Source: Corynebacterium urogenitale (GTDB lineage: Bacteria; Actinomycetota; Actinomycetes; Mycobacteriales; Mycobacteriaceae). From it: 64,000 bases of DNA. Shown here piece by piece: positions 9,728 to 19,048 of this stretch; position 1 is the stretch's first letter, and every line of letters starts with the position of its first letter. The position numbers and the translations under genes are program-made. The stretch covers positions 1,178,001-1,242,000 of the forward strand of contig NZ_CP045032.1 of assembly GCF_009026825.1 (NCBI RefSeq), read 5' to 3'. A model generated the notes under the pieces. That model saw only the letters and a program-made list of their open reading frames with translations. It searched no databases and was not told the DNA's origin.

Positions 9728-11305
9728 CTAGTGCGATGGGCGCAAGGCTGCGATGAACATGGCGTCCGTTCCATGGCGGTGTGGCCACAATTGAACAAAG
9801 GGTGCGGCATCATTGCCTTCAAGTGTTGGAAAGACCTCACTGAGATCGATGACCTCAGCTCCAGTTTCGGCCGCAACAGAGCGCACGATATCAACAGTCT
9901 CAGCCCGGTGCGGTGAGCACGTGGAGTAGATTGTCACTCCCCCTAGCGCTGTTGCACTCAGTGCCGACCGCAGAAGTTCTCTTTGCAGAGCTACGAGCGG
10001 TGCCACATCCGTGGCTTCCTTACGCCAGCGTGCTTCCGGGCGTCGGCGCAGTGCTCCCAGGCCGGAGCAGGGTGCATCAACTAGTACGCGGTCGTAGCCT
10101 TCGCCGGGGACGCTGAGCCCGTCGATACTAGCGAGATCGCGACCATCGCCGGTGTAGATGGACACAGGGAGGTTGCGCGTGGCTTTCTCCACTAACTGAG
10201 CTCGGTGCGGGGCCAACTCCACGGCGTCTACCTGGGCCTCATCCCCCATCGCCCACGAAGCAATGAATGCGGTTTTTCCACCAGGCCCGGAGCATAAGTC
10301 CAGCCAGCGCCCCGCGTCCTTGCGTTGGAGAGGAGCCTTGACGGTGGCGAGGGCGATGAGCTGCGAACCTTCGTCTTGAACCGAGGCCATCCCCTCCTTC
10401 ACTGGTTCCAGCTCGCCCGGTGCACCCTCTTCCAGATACACCGCGTACGGAGACAAACGCCCCTGTTCACCGCCAGTAATCAGGGCGAGTTCTTCAGCGC
10501 TCATCTGGCCTGGACGGGCCGCGAGATGAACGATAGGTCGACTATCGTCCGCCACCAAGCAAGCCTCTAACTCTGGGTGGATGTTGCTACTGCCAGAAGA
10601 CTGGTTCAGAGAATCATTGAAAGCCTCAGCGATCCAGGCGGGGTGCGCAGTGCGAAGAGCACGATCCGCGATGCTGTCACTCGGCGCGACCCGTTGCAGC
10701 CATTGCTCTGGAGTGGATCTCGTGATAGTGCGCAACACCCCGTTGACGAATCCGCTAGCTTGCGCCGCGCCATTGGCCTTGACTAGCTCGACAGAGGTGT
10801 TCACCGCAGCGTGATCGTCCACCCGAGTGCGCAGGATCTGATAAGTACCTAGGCGGAGGGCATCGAGAGCCACGGAGTCGATCTTGTCCACCGGACGACC
10901 AGCCGCTTTCGCAATGATGGCATCGAGAAGACCAGTGGCGCGCAGACAGCCGTACGCTAGCTCCGTGGCAAACGCCGCATCACGCCCGGCGAGGCCGGAA
11001 TCCTTCAGCAAGCCAGGCAGTACGAGGTTGGCAAAAGCATCGTTGAGCGTCACCTCGCGCAGAACCGCGAAAGCGACGTCACGTGCCCGATCACCCGATC
11101 CTCGTTGCCGCGCCTTCGCCTGACGCTTGTCTGGACGGCGCTGTTGGTAGCCCTTCGAGCGTGGGCTATGTCCTTCTGCCGTCGAATTATTCCTCGACTG
11201 GGTGCTGCGCTTGCCACCACCGTGTTCGGGCTTGCCCACACGCCTGGCGGTATTCTCACGGGCCCGGCCTTGCCGAGCAGATTCAGATCGCGAACGGAAA
11301 CCCAC
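9728..11305 (-). CDS. rsmB: 16S rRNA (cytosine-967-C5) methyltransferase RsmB/Fmu
   Basis: 525 residues from GTG 11305, 5 nt after the fmt stop. The first ~75 residues are basic, low-complexity and probably disordered. A NusB-like RNA-binding domain follows (about 76-210), then a Rossmann methyltransferase with the SAM loop L-D-L-C-S-G-P-G-G-K-T, motif IV D-A-P-C-S-G-L-G and motif VI Y-S-T-C-S-P-H with the catalytic cysteine pair. The long basic tail is the main deviation from E. coli RsmB; a downstream start would remove some of it. Confidence 0.94.
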   Translation of the reverse strand: MGFRSRSESARQGRARENTARRVGKPEHGGGKRSTQSRNNSTAEGHSPRSKGYQQRRPDKRQAKARQRGSGDRARDVAFAVLREVTLNDAFANLVLPGLLKDSGLAGRDAAFATELAYGCLRATGLLDAIIAKAAGRPVDKIDSVALDALRLGTYQILRTRVDDHAAVNTSVELVKANGAAQASGFVNGVLRTITRSTPEQWLQRVAPSDSIADRALRTAHPAWIAEAFNDSLNQSSGSSNIHPELEACLVADDSRPIVHLAARPGQMSAEELALITGGEQGRLSPYAVYLEEGAPGELEPVKEGMASVQDEGSQLIALATVKAPLQRKDAGRWLDLCSGPGGKTAFIASWAMGDEAQVDAVELAPHRAQLVEKATRNLPVSIYTGDGRDLASIDGLSVPGEGYDRVLVDAPCSGLGALRRRPEARWRKEATDVAPLVALQRELLRSALSATALGGVTIYSTCSPHRAETVDIVRSVAAETGAEVIDLSEVFPTLEGNDAAPFVQLWPHRHGTDAMFIAALRPSH

Positions 11306-11310
11306 TGTGC

Positions 11311-12297
11311 CTACACCCCTTGCTCGTCATTTTGGGGACTGAGAAAATGCGGATCTGAATTCCACAGCTCCCGTTGCCCTCGAGCCCAGTCCTGGGCTGC
11401 CATCATCTTTTTTCCTGGTGGTTGGATGCGCGTGATCTCCAAAGAACCCTCACCAGTACCGACGATCACTGCGTTTCCTGAGAGCGCCAACTGTCCCGCT
11501 GCGAGCTGCTCGGAACCCGCATGCGGAAGCATCATGCCTATCTTGTATCGCTTGTCCCCCAGCATCGTCCACGCTCCTGGCGCAGGCGTATGGGCGCGAG
11601 CCACTCGCTGAATGACTCGAGCAGGATCGTTCCACTGAATTTGCGCATCTGCGGAGCGGATCTTCGCTGCATGAGTGACGCCTTCCACGGGTTGTGGAGT
11701 GGGCTGAGCGGTGGCGTCGGATAAGGAGACCAGAGAGTCAGCAAGCAGAACGCGACCAGAATACGTCAGGCGCGTCAGGAGATCATCTGTCGTGTCCTCG
11801 AGCCCGATCGGCTCCTCGGAAGTGGCAATGACAGGGCCGGTGTCGAGTCCCTTCTCGATCCGGAATGTACTTGCTCCCGTCACCTCGTCACCGGCGGCGA
11901 TTGCAGCCTGCACTGGTGCAGCTCCGCGCCATCGTGGCAGGACGGAGAAGTGGAGGTTAATCCAACCGTGATCGAACACATCCAGAAGATCCGCGGGGAT
12001 GAGATTGCCATAAGCCACAACAGCCGCCGCTGTCACCCCGGTGTGCGCTAGATCGCTGAGAATCTGGCGGGCTTCCACTCCCGATTCGCTGTCACGTGCC
12101 AGAGTTGGCCACTTGTACGTGGGGATTCCGTGCTGCTGCGCGACCTCAGCGACCTTGCTTGGGTGAAGTGTGCGACCGCGACCACGCTTGGCATCGGGTT
12201 GGGTGACGACGGCAACGACCTCTAGGCGATCATCAGCCAGAAGATATTCCAAGCTAACAGCAGCGGGCTCCGGCGTACCGGCAAAAATAATTTTCAT
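11311..12297 (-). CDS. fmt: Methionyl-tRNA formyltransferase
   Basis: Formylates the initiator Met-tRNA using 10-formyl-THF. About 328 residues from ATG 12297 (M-K-I-I-F-A-G-T-P-E); the frame extends to 12321 but would then overlap def. Signatures are the N-terminal Rossmann start, the L-H-P-S-K-V loop and the catalytic segment around W-I-N-L-H-F-S-V-L-P-R-W-R-G-A-A-P, with Asn and His in place. The C-terminal OB-like domain is present. It follows def by 8 nt, pairing the formylase with the deformylase. Confidence 0.96.
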   Translation of the reverse strand: MKIIFAGTPEPAAVSLEYLLADDRLEVVAVVTQPDAKRGRGRTLHPSKVAEVAQQHGIPTYKWPTLARDSESGVEARQILSDLAHTGVTAAAVVAYGNLIPADLLDVFDHGWINLHFSVLPRWRGAAPVQAAIAAGDEVTGASTFRIEKGLDTGPVIATSEEPIGLEDTTDDLLTRLTYSGRVLLADSLVSLSDATAQPTPQPVEGVTHAAKIRSADAQIQWNDPARVIQRVARAHTPAPGAWTMLGDKRYKIGMMLPHAGSEQLAAGQLALSGNAVIVGTGEGSLEITRIQPPGKKMMAAQDWARGQRELWNSDPHFLSPQNDEQGV

Positions 12298-12305
12298 CGG
12301 TGCGC

Positions 12306-12812
12306 TCACTGGTTGAACCACTCCGCGTTGCGAATCGCCGCCATCGCCTGCTTTCTCTCCTCCTTGGATAGATGCTGGATAAACAACACTCCGTCGAGGT
12401 GGTCAGTTTCATGCTGGACGCATCGGGCGAGGAGTCCAGATACCGTGCGATCGACCGGTTCACCGTACACGGTAACGCCGGTGACACGCACAGTTTCAGC
12501 CCGCGTGACAGTACCCCCGACATCGGGAATAGAGAGGCACCCCTCGCCCCCGGTCTGGGTTTCTTCGCCGACTGCTTCCCACGTCGGATTGAGAATGTGG
12601 CCGCGGTCGCCCTCGCAGTCGTACACGAAAACGCGTTTGGTCACGCCCACCTGGTTAGCGGCCAGGCCCACACCCCCATACGCGTCCATGGTCTCTAGCA
12701 TGTCGGCAACGAGGGTGCGGTAGGTGTCATCGCCAATCTTGTCCTCTGGGATGGGATCGGACACTGTTCGTAGCACGGGGTCGCCGAAATAACGCATAGC
12801 TAGCTTTGTCAT
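12306..12812 (-). CDS. def: Peptide deformylase
   Basis: Removes the N-formyl group from nascent proteins. The 168 residues carry the three metal-site motifs in order: G-V-G-L-A-A-N-Q-V-G, E-G-C-L-S-I-P (metal Cys) and H-E-T-D-H-L-D-G (two metal His and catalytic Glu). ATG 12812 is 10 nt after the priA stop. It sits between priA and fmt in the standard order for the genus. Confidence 0.97.
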   Translation of the reverse strand: MTKLAMRYFGDPVLRTVSDPIPEDKIGDDTYRTLVADMLETMDAYGGVGLAANQVGVTKRVFVYDCEGDRGHILNPTWEAVGEETQTGGEGCLSIPDVGGTVTRAETVRVTGVTVYGEPVDRTVSGLLARCVQHETDHLDGVLFIQHLSKEERKQAMAAIRNAEWFNQ

Positions 12813-12822
12813 AGCGACCAGA

Positions 12823-14895
12823 TTAGCCGATCCGCACCGGGTTCATGACCACGCGTAAAGGTCCAGGGTGCTTCGTTGTTGCCCGCACCGCCTGAGCGGT
12901 TTTCAGGCTCTCCCCCAGCGCCCTCGATTGTTCGTGCGGAACTCTGACTATCAGCCGCCGTGCGCGATGGGCCTCCGGTTTGTCCAGACCGGCCGGGAGC
13001 CGAATTCCCGGAGGCAACTCAACTGGGCCCAGCAATTCCACCTTCTCAGGCATGTGCCAATGGTGCTGCAACTCAGCGATGGACTCTGCGGTGCCGTCTA
13101 TCGCCGCTACCGTCACCGCGGGCGGGAAGTGCGCCTCTCTGCGCGACGCCAATTCGCGCTCCGCTGAACCAATAGGATCCCAACGAATGATCGTTTGTAC
13201 GGGGTTGAGGGACGCGTCGGCTGTGAATACAACCATTCCTCCCTCCCCGTGGGGGCGGACGAGGGAGGCTGCCTGCATCCACTGGCGAATGGCGTTTTCT
13301 TGAGCCCTTAAGTCCTCACGGCCAAGCATGATCCACGGATCGAGCATGATCGCCGCTCCATACAGGCCCATCGGGCTGTCTGCTGTCTCGGCTTTCACGA
13401 TAGGTTCAGCACCGGGCGTTGCGACGATAATGCTTGCGCGTTCGGGTACGAAGGTCTTCACATGCTCCCCGCCCGAAGAAATAATGGGCACGCTGCTGAA
13501 TGCTCGACCGAGTTCCTCGACCGTACGATCCTGTCCAACGACGGTCATGCGAACGGTATGGTTGCCACAGCTGGGGCAGGTGAAGAGACCCTCGGTCGCT
13601 CCACACCAACGGCAGCGCGGAAGCGTGTTGGTACCGGAAGCTGGCAGTTCTAAAGGACCATTGCAGTGGCGACAACGTGCCGGTGTGCGGCAGGAAGAAC
13701 AGGACAACGCGGGGGAATATCCCCGCCGTGGGACGAGTACAAGCGCCGGCCGATTAGCTTCTAAGCAGGCGCGTAAGGCCTGAAATGCTAACGCGGGGAT
13801 GCGAGATCCACGGCTATAGGCTTCTCTTTCCCGTTGGAGATCAGTTTCTCCAAGGGCACGAATTAGCGGCAAGTGCTCCGCAATCACCGGGCGGTCGGCG
13901 TCAATGGAATGGACAGATCCTTCGCTGATCCATTGCTGTATCTCGGCAGACCGATGCACGCCGATCGTCACCAGTGCTGCCCCCTGCTTCTCGGCGCGTA
14001 GCTTGGCGATCTCCCGTGCGTGTAAGTATGGCGCGCGCGGATCTACGAGATTATCGTCGCCTTCTCCGAGTACAACAATCAGCCGGAGGTTACGGACGGG
14101 AGCCATCGCCGTCGAACGGGTGCCTACGACAAGCCGACCCTGTCCGTGAAGAATCGAAAGAAAACGACGATAGCGCGCGTGTGGCCCTTCCGTTGTCGTC
14201 ATCTCCGTGATTTGTGCGCCAGATACCCATCGGAGGAGGTTCGCAGATACCCGGTCAACTTCCTTCTGGTTTGGAACGACCACGAGCACACCTGCGTCCT
14301 CTGCATTCCACACTGTTGCCGCTGCAACTGCCGCTGCGATGTATGTGGGATCAGCACCAGGAAGAGTCAACCAACTGGCCATGGCGTTCTTGCCAGCAAG
14401 CACTGCCCGCAGAAAAGCGGCGCCGTGGGCGTAATCCTCGGCGGCACTCGACGCCGCGGAAAGAGACTTTTCTCGAAGCTCTTCAACTGGGATGAGGGAT
14501 CCGTAGAGTTCTTCCCAGTCTTTGCCCCCTCCAAAGAGTCCAGCTTTTTCAGCCGCGGCATGGCGTGGCGGAATCGCCGTGCGGAGAATATCCGAGCGAA
14601 CTCCTGCACTGCGGGAGGCAAGTTCCTCGACGAGTTCCCACATGTCCGGAGGACATACCCTGATAGGGCTGATGACTCTTTCTAATGGCTTGAGATTCCC
14701 GCCGTGCTCTGACGTGCGGCGGCGTTCGATAAGAAGCCCGTCAACGAGCCGGCCGGCGAACCTGATACGAACGCGGACGCCCGGTAGTGCCGATTGATCC
14801 AATTTATCCGGCACTGTGTAATCAAAAGGCCTATCGAGATGCGGCATCCCTAAAAGAGGGACGACGCGTGCGATAGGCTCCTTGATCTGGGTCAC
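12823..14895 (-). CDS. priA: Degenerate PriA-like primosomal protein N'
   Basis: 690 residues from GTG 14895. The N-terminal DNA-binding domain and the central zinc module are clear; eight cysteines occur as four C-x-x-C pairs (C-S-S-C, C-R-H-C, C-R-W-C, C-P-S-C). The helicase motifs are eroded. Where Walker A should be, the protein reads L-P-G-A-D-P-T-Y with no G-K-T, and the DEGH-type box reads G-E-G-D-D-N. This is the form typical of actinobacteria, annotated as probable primosomal protein N'. It may have a structural restart role without ATP-driven unwinding; that is inference. Confidence 0.93.
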   Translation of the reverse strand: MTQIKEPIARVVPLLGMPHLDRPFDYTVPDKLDQSALPGVRVRIRFAGRLVDGLLIERRRTSEHGGNLKPLERVISPIRVCPPDMWELVEELASRSAGVRSDILRTAIPPRHAAAEKAGLFGGGKDWEELYGSLIPVEELREKSLSAASSAAEDYAHGAAFLRAVLAGKNAMASWLTLPGADPTYIAAAVAAATVWNAEDAGVLVVVPNQKEVDRVSANLLRWVSGAQITEMTTTEGPHARYRRFLSILHGQGRLVVGTRSTAMAPVRNLRLIVVLGEGDDNLVDPRAPYLHAREIAKLRAEKQGAALVTIGVHRSAEIQQWISEGSVHSIDADRPVIAEHLPLIRALGETDLQREREAYSRGSRIPALAFQALRACLEANRPALVLVPRRGYSPALSCSSCRTPARCRHCNGPLELPASGTNTLPRCRWCGATEGLFTCPSCGNHTVRMTVVGQDRTVEELGRAFSSVPIISSGGEHVKTFVPERASIIVATPGAEPIVKAETADSPMGLYGAAIMLDPWIMLGREDLRAQENAIRQWMQAASLVRPHGEGGMVVFTADASLNPVQTIIRWDPIGSAERELASRREAHFPPAVTVAAIDGTAESIAELQHHWHMPEKVELLGPVELPPGIRLPAGLDKPEAHRARRLIVRVPHEQSRALGESLKTAQAVRATTKHPGPLRVVMNPVRIG

Positions 14896-14904
14896 AGATG
14901 CAGT

Positions 14905-16140
14905 TTAACGTCCGATGGCTTCCTTCAGAGCGTCCACACGGTTCGTCCGCTCCCAAGGAAGATCAACGTCTGTACGGCCGAAGTGGCCATAGGCGGAGGT
15001 TTGAGCGTAAATCGGCCGCTTGAGATTCAAATCGCGGAGGATTGCGTTGGGACGAAGATCAAAGACCTTGAGGACGGCTTCCTGAATCTGTTCATCGGTG
15101 AGACCCTCGGCGGCAGTGCCGTGAGTATCGACGTAGAGACCGACCGGGTTGGCGCGACCAATGGCGTAGGCAACTTGAACTTCGGCGCGTTCTGCGAGCT
15201 CCGCCGCGACGATGTTCTTCGCTACCCAACGCATGGCGTACGCACCAGAACGGTCGACCTTTGATGGGTCCTTACCGGAGAAAGCGCCACCACCATGGCG
15301 AGCCATTCCGCCGTAGGTGTCGACGATAATCTTGCGACCGGTCAGACCAGCATCTCCCATAGGGCCACCGATGACGAAGGAGCCGGAGGGATTGACCAAT
15401 AGCTTGACATCAGCTCCCACGAGGTGGCGAATGCCGGCTTCAGCGATGCAGTGGTCAAGCACGTGGTGTTTGAGAGCCGCCTCGAGGCTCTGCCGCTGTG
15501 CTGTTGCCACTCCCCAGCTCTCGTCATGCTGAGTGGAAATCACCACCGTGTCGAGTTTGACGGGGTTACCGGCCTCGTCATAAGCGAAGGTGACCTGGGT
15601 CTTACCATCCGGGCGTAGTCCCGGGATGATGTTTTCCTTGCGTACCTCAGCTAGGCGACGTGCGAGGCGATGAGCGAGAGAAATTGGTAGTGGCATGAAC
15701 TCGGCCGTTTCATTGGTCGCGTAACCAAACATTAGGCCCTGATCGCCTGCCCCCAGTTGGTCATCAGCATCTAGCTCGTCGGCATTGGCACTCCCCTCGC
15801 GATGCTCGATGGCTGTATCGACGCCCGCGCCAATCTCAGGAGACTGCTCGCCAATGGATACGCTGACTCCACAAGTCTTGCCATCGAAGCCCATGTCGGA
15901 GCTAGTGAAGCCGATCTTTGTGAGGGTGTTGCGGACGATTTGCGGGATCTCGACGTACCCCGAGGTCCGCACCTCGCCTACTACGTGTACCAATCCGGTG
16001 GTGACGACAGTTTCGACTGCAACTCGTGACTCCGGATCTTTCGCCAAAAGGGCATCTAGAATGGAATCGGAGATAGCGTCGCAGATCTTGTCCGGGTGGC
16101 CCTCAGTTACGGACTCACTGGTGAACAGTCGCAAGGACAA
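14905..16140 (-). CDS. metK: S-adenosylmethionine synthetase
   Basis: Makes SAM from methionine and ATP. I start at TTG 16140, which has AGAAGG 8 nt upstream and gives 411 residues beginning [17 protein letters not shown]. The longer frame to 16218 adds an unconserved Cys-rich segment. The methionine/ATP loop G-H-P-D-K, the central [11 protein letters not shown] and the P-loop-like G-G-G-A-F-S-G-K-D are intact. It lies between coaBC and priA and has its own promoter with a candidate McbR operator. Confidence 0.97.
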   Translation of the reverse strand: MSLRLFTSESVTEGHPDKICDAISDSILDALLAKDPESRVAVETVVTTGLVHVVGEVRTSGYVEIPQIVRNTLTKIGFTSSDMGFDGKTCGVSVSIGEQSPEIGAGVDTAIEHREGSANADELDADDQLGAGDQGLMFGYATNETAEFMPLPISLAHRLARRLAEVRKENIIPGLRPDGKTQVTFAYDEAGNPVKLDTVVISTQHDESWGVATAQRQSLEAALKHHVLDHCIAEAGIRHLVGADVKLLVNPSGSFVIGGPMGDAGLTGRKIIVDTYGGMARHGGGAFSGKDPSKVDRSGAYAMRWVAKNIVAAELAERAEVQVAYAIGRANPVGLYVDTHGTAAEGLTDEQIQEAVLKVFDLRPNAILRDLNLKRPIYAQTSAYGHFGRTDVDLPWERTNRVDALKEAIGR

Positions 16141-16182
16141 CGTGGGACCTTCTTTTCTTCTTACGTGTGTTGGGGTGTAACT

Positions 16183-16205
16183 GCACGGGCAGGCGCAGCC
16201 CGCGC
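16183..16205 (-). promoter_or_regulatory. Hairpin in the metK 5' leader
   Basis: On the minus strand an 8-bp stem (GCGCGGGC with GCCCGTGC, one G-U pair) closes a 7-nt loop between the predicted metK transcription start and the TTG. No T run follows, so it is not a terminator. It does not look like any SAM riboswitch class known to me. It could shape translation or stability of the ~70-nt leader. Confidence 0.4.
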
Positions 16206-16216
16206 AGGACAGAATC

Positions 16217-16246
16217 ATAATAGACTAAGCTGTCTGTATTTGTCGA
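16217..16246 (-). promoter_or_regulatory. metK promoter with candidate McbR operator
   Basis: On the minus strand, TCGACA (16246-16241) and TATTAT (16222-16217), 18 nt apart, form a good sigma-70-type promoter. Between and overlapping them is a 16-bp site at 16221-16236. On the plus strand it reads TAGAC-N6-GTCTG, one mismatch from TAGAC-N6-GTCTA, the published C. glutamicum McbR consensus. McbR is the methionine and cysteine repressor that controls metK in C. glutamicum. The position, blocking the -10, fits repression. Confidence 0.7.
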
Positions 16247-17536
16247 TTAGCGCTCATTCATCAGCGTTTCTACCGCATTCCACATCTGCACGGCGATATC
16301 TAGTTTCGGCCCAGTGTGAACCTCAGTAATCACAGGCTTGTCGGCAGACTCCCCCGCGGTCAGGAGCCAGCCGGCATTGTCTTCCTGACCGAAGACCCTG
16401 CCGTCACCAACTGCATTGCACATCAGCAAATCGCATCCCTTTTTCGCAAGTTTGCGTATGCCGTGCTCAAGTGGGGTGCTCTTGTCATCGCCGGTTTCTG
16501 CTGCGAATCCAACAATCACCGTCTCCGCATCGATAGCGCCAGCTTCGCGCTGTTTCACGAGAGCAGCGAGAATATCCGGGTTCTCCGTGAGCTCTAGCGT
16601 GGAAAGATCAGTGTCGTTTGCTCCCTTCTTCATCTTCGACGCCGCAGCGTTCACCGGACGATAATCCGCGACCGCAGCTGCCATGATCACCACATCGGCA
16701 TCTTGCGCGTGCTCATCCACCGCTGCTTTGAGCTCGAGTGCGCTCATTGCAGGCACGATTGTTGCACCTGAGGGCGTCGGGAGCGGCTCTGTGCGCGCTT
16801 GGATGATCGTGACCTGTGCACCCCTCTGAGCAGCGACATCCGCCAAGGCAAAGCCTTGACGACCTGAAGAAGCGTTAGAGAGAAAACGCACAGGATCGAG
16901 TGGCTCCACGGTGCCGCCGGCAGTGATCACCACTTTCCTCCCCTCGAGCGAGTGATCAAAAGCAGAGGCGCCACAGCGGGCGACAGCGAGCGCCAACGTC
17001 CCGATGTGATCCGGTTCCGGCAACCGTCCGGGACCAGTATCCTTTCCAGTCAGCCGGCCGTGTGAAGGTTCCAGGACAACGATGCCCCGCTTCCGAAGAG
17101 TCGCGACATTCGCAGTGGTTGCCGGGTTCTCCCACATCTCCGTGTGCATCGCTGGAGCGAGGACGATCGGACACGTCGCCACCAAACAGCTCGAAGTCAG
17201 CAAATCATCGGCGCGCCCGCCAGCCAAGCGAGCCATGAGGTCTGCCGTGGCTGGGGCGATAACGATGAGATCGGCTTCCTGGCCCAAGCGGACATGTTGA
17301 ACCTCATCGACACTATCGAAAACGTCCGTGGACACCGGATGGCCCGATAGGGCCTCGAAAGTCGCTGCCCCGACGAACTTCAGTGCGCTGGGTGTCGGGA
17401 TCACGTTGACGTGGTGCCCCTTCTCCGTGAAGTAGCGCACCAGGTGAGCTGCCTTATAAGCAGCAATGCCGCCCCCTACGCCGATAACGACGCGGAGCGG
17501 CATGTGTTCTGGTTGTCCGGTGTTAGAAGTAGTCAC
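16247..17536 (-). CDS. coaBC: Bifunctional phosphopantothenoylcysteine decarboxylase/synthetase
   Basis: Two steps of coenzyme A synthesis from 4'-phosphopantothenate. The N-terminal CoaC flavoprotein domain shows G-V-G-G-G-I-A-A-Y-K, the catalytic His region and P-A-M-H-T-E-M-W. The C-terminal CoaB domain shows I-T-A-G-G-T-V-E-P-L-D-P-V-R and the K-M-K-K motif. GTG 17536 (429 residues) avoids overlap with rpoZ; ATG 17503, just before the flavin domain, is equally possible. The open frame to 17692 covers rpoZ and is unlikely to be translated. Order mihF-gmk-rpoZ-coaBC matches other actinobacteria. Confidence 0.95.
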   Translation of the reverse strand: MTTSNTGQPEHMPLRVVIGVGGGIAAYKAAHLVRYFTEKGHHVNVIPTPSALKFVGAATFEALSGHPVSTDVFDSVDEVQHVRLGQEADLIVIAPATADLMARLAGGRADDLLTSSCLVATCPIVLAPAMHTEMWENPATTANVATLRKRGIVVLEPSHGRLTGKDTGPGRLPEPDHIGTLALAVARCGASAFDHSLEGRKVVITAGGTVEPLDPVRFLSNASSGRQGFALADVAAQRGAQVTIIQARTEPLPTPSGATIVPAMSALELKAAVDEHAQDADVVIMAAAVADYRPVNAAASKMKKGANDTDLSTLELTENPDILAALVKQREAGAIDAETVIVGFAAETGDDKSTPLEHGIRKLAKKGCDLLMCNAVGDGRVFGQEDNAGWLLTAGESADKPVITEVHTGPKLDIAVQMWNAVETLMNER

Positions 17537-17555
17537 AACGGACAGCCTAGCGGGT

Positions 17556-17837
17556 CTACCCCTCAGTGTGTTCCAAGAGATCGCGGTTGATCTCGCGCAG
17601 GGCGATGGACAGTGGCTTCTCGTGGACGTCTGGAGTAACCAGTGGCCCCACGAACTCGAAGACACCATCGTCGAGCGTCTGGAAGTAGTCATTGATCTGA
17701 CGAGCCCTCTTGGCTGCGAAGATCACCAAGGCGTACTTGGAGGACACCTTCGTCAGGAGCTCATCGATCGGAGGGTTGGTGATGCCAACAGGCTGATCGA
17801 ACACCTTCTCGTTCGAATTCACGTCCTGGTTGTCCAC
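17556..17837 (-). CDS. rpoZ: RNA polymerase omega subunit
   Basis: A small RNA polymerase assembly subunit. I choose GTG 17837 (V-D-N-Q-D-V-N-S), which has AAGAAGG 8 nt upstream and gives 93 residues; GTG 17846 is too close to that site. The omega core [27 protein letters not shown] is unmistakable. It is 64 nt after gmk and just upstream of coaBC. Confidence 0.95.
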   Translation of the reverse strand: MDNQDVNSNEKVFDQPVGITNPPIDELLTKVSSKYALVIFAAKRARQINDYFQTLDDGVFEFVGPLVTPDVHEKPLSIALREINRDLLEHTEG

Positions 17838-17901
17838 TGTATGCACCTTCTTTGTATTAGAAATTTCGGGTTGTGCGGAGAAATAGCGGGATGGATGCAG
17901 A

Positions 17902-18474
17902 TTAAGAACCTTGCAGAATCCGGCTGATAGCGGAGACCGCCTTCTCCAGATCGTCATTGACAACGACCTGATCGAATTCATCTTGGGCGGCCATCTCCAC
18001 CTCAGCGGTTTCAAGACGGCGCTTAATCACGTCTTGGGTTTCCGTACCACGACCTGTGAGCCGGTCCACCAGAATTTCCCATGATGGAGGCGCGAGGAAC
18101 ACGAGTTTTACTTCTGGTCGCAGCCTTTTGATATTGCGGGCTCCCGCGAGATCCACCTCAATGAGGACTGGTCGCCCCTCGGAAATTGCGTCCTCCACCG
18201 GCTGGAGCGGTGTACCGGATAGCTGCAATCCGCCGTGAATCTCAGCCCACTCGAGCATTTTGTGGGACTCGATAGCCTGCTCAAACTCTTCCCGCGAAAC
18301 GTAGAGATAGTCACGCCCATGGACCTCCCCCGGGCGTGGGTCGCGGGTGGTCATGGACACACTGAAAAAGAGGTTCGGGACGTCTTCCTTGAGACGGGCG
18401 ACCACAGTGGATTTACCCACTGCGGAAGGACCCGCAAGGACGACCACTCGCTCTTCAGTTGTGCCGATGGTCAA
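17902..18474 (-). CDS. gmk: Guanylate kinase
   Basis: Phosphorylates GMP to GDP. About 190 residues from TTG 18474, chosen because GAGGAG, which is the end of mihF, lies 7 nt upstream. The longer frame to 18528 overlaps mihF. The P-loop reads G-P-S-A-V-G-K-S-T near residue 15, followed by the GMP-site T-T-R-x-P-R-P-G-E and the lid region R-G-T-E-T. The start lies 4 nt after the mihF stop, so the two are probably coupled. Confidence 0.96.
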   Translation of the reverse strand: MTIGTTEERVVVLAGPSAVGKSTVVARLKEDVPNLFFSVSMTTRDPRPGEVHGRDYLYVSREEFEQAIESHKMLEWAEIHGGLQLSGTPLQPVEDAISEGRPVLIEVDLAGARNIKRLRPEVKLVFLAPPSWEILVDRLTGRGTETQDVIKRRLETAEVEMAAQDEFDQVVVNDDLEKAVSAISRILQGS

Positions 18475-18478
18475 GGAT

Positions 18479-18799
18479 TTACTCCTCGAAGCCGAAGTGT
18501 TCCAGCAGAGCACGACGCTGACGGTCACCGAGACCGCGCAGACGACGGGTTGGGGCGATCTCCAGCTGAGTCATGATTTCCTCTGCCTTGACCTTGCCGA
18601 CCTTCGGGAGAGACACGAGCAGTGCGGAAACCTTCATCTTGCCCAGGATCGGGTCGGTTTCAGCGTCCTTCAGAACCTGCTTCAGGTCGGTGCCGCCTCG
18701 CTTGAGCTTCTCGCGCAACTCTGCGCGTGCCTTACGAGCTTCTGCCGCCTTTTTCAGAGCCTCTGCACGCTGCTCCGGGGTCAACTGGGGAAGTGCCAC
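18479..18799 (-). CDS. mihF: Integration host factor, actinobacterial type (mIHF)
   Basis: A small nucleoid-associated DNA-binding protein of the actinobacterial IHF family, about 106 residues. GTG 18799 ([11 protein letters not shown]) has GGAGGA 4-5 nt upstream. A highly charged helix (residues 8-45) precedes an H2TH-like domain with [12 protein letters not shown] and [13 protein letters not shown]. It heads the mihF-gmk-rpoZ-coaBC group after a 249-nt gap from pyrF, so a promoter is expected there. Confidence 0.94.
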   Translation of the reverse strand: MALPQLTPEQRAEALKKAAEARKARAELREKLKRGGTDLKQVLKDAETDPILGKMKVSALLVSLPKVGKVKAEEIMTQLEIAPTRRLRGLGDRQRRALLEHFGFEE

Positions 18800-18964
18800 G
18801 GGGTCCTCCGTTGTATGTTCAAATCGTAGGTTTTGATGAATGTGTAGGAATGTCGTGCGCATCCATGAGCGGACGCAACGCATCGCAGACGAACATACAC
18901 TAGTTCATCTTGCGATCCGCGTAGCCAGCATCCATTCGGACACTTGCGAAATCCTCGACAGATA

Positions 18965-18982
18965 AGCTACCAGACTGTAGCT
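18965..18982 (-). terminator. Weak hairpin after pyrF
   Basis: The 249-nt pyrF-mihF gap contains a perfect 6-bp inverted repeat AGCTAC/GTAGCT with a 6-nt loop, about 66 nt past the pyrF stop. On the minus strand it is followed by TATCTG, not a clear T run. It might end the pyr operon weakly. I see no further coding sequence or clear promoter in the rest of the gap, although the mihF promoter must lie there. Confidence 0.3.
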
Positions 18983-19048
18983 GCCGGACGGGGATAATTG
19001 GTGCCTAACACGCCATAACTCACGCAAGTCTAGCACTATTGAGCTGGG

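Noticed and set aside
16141..16246. SAM riboswitch before metK
   Set aside because: The leader has one simple hairpin and none of the conserved cores of the SAM-I, SAM-II or SAM-IV types.
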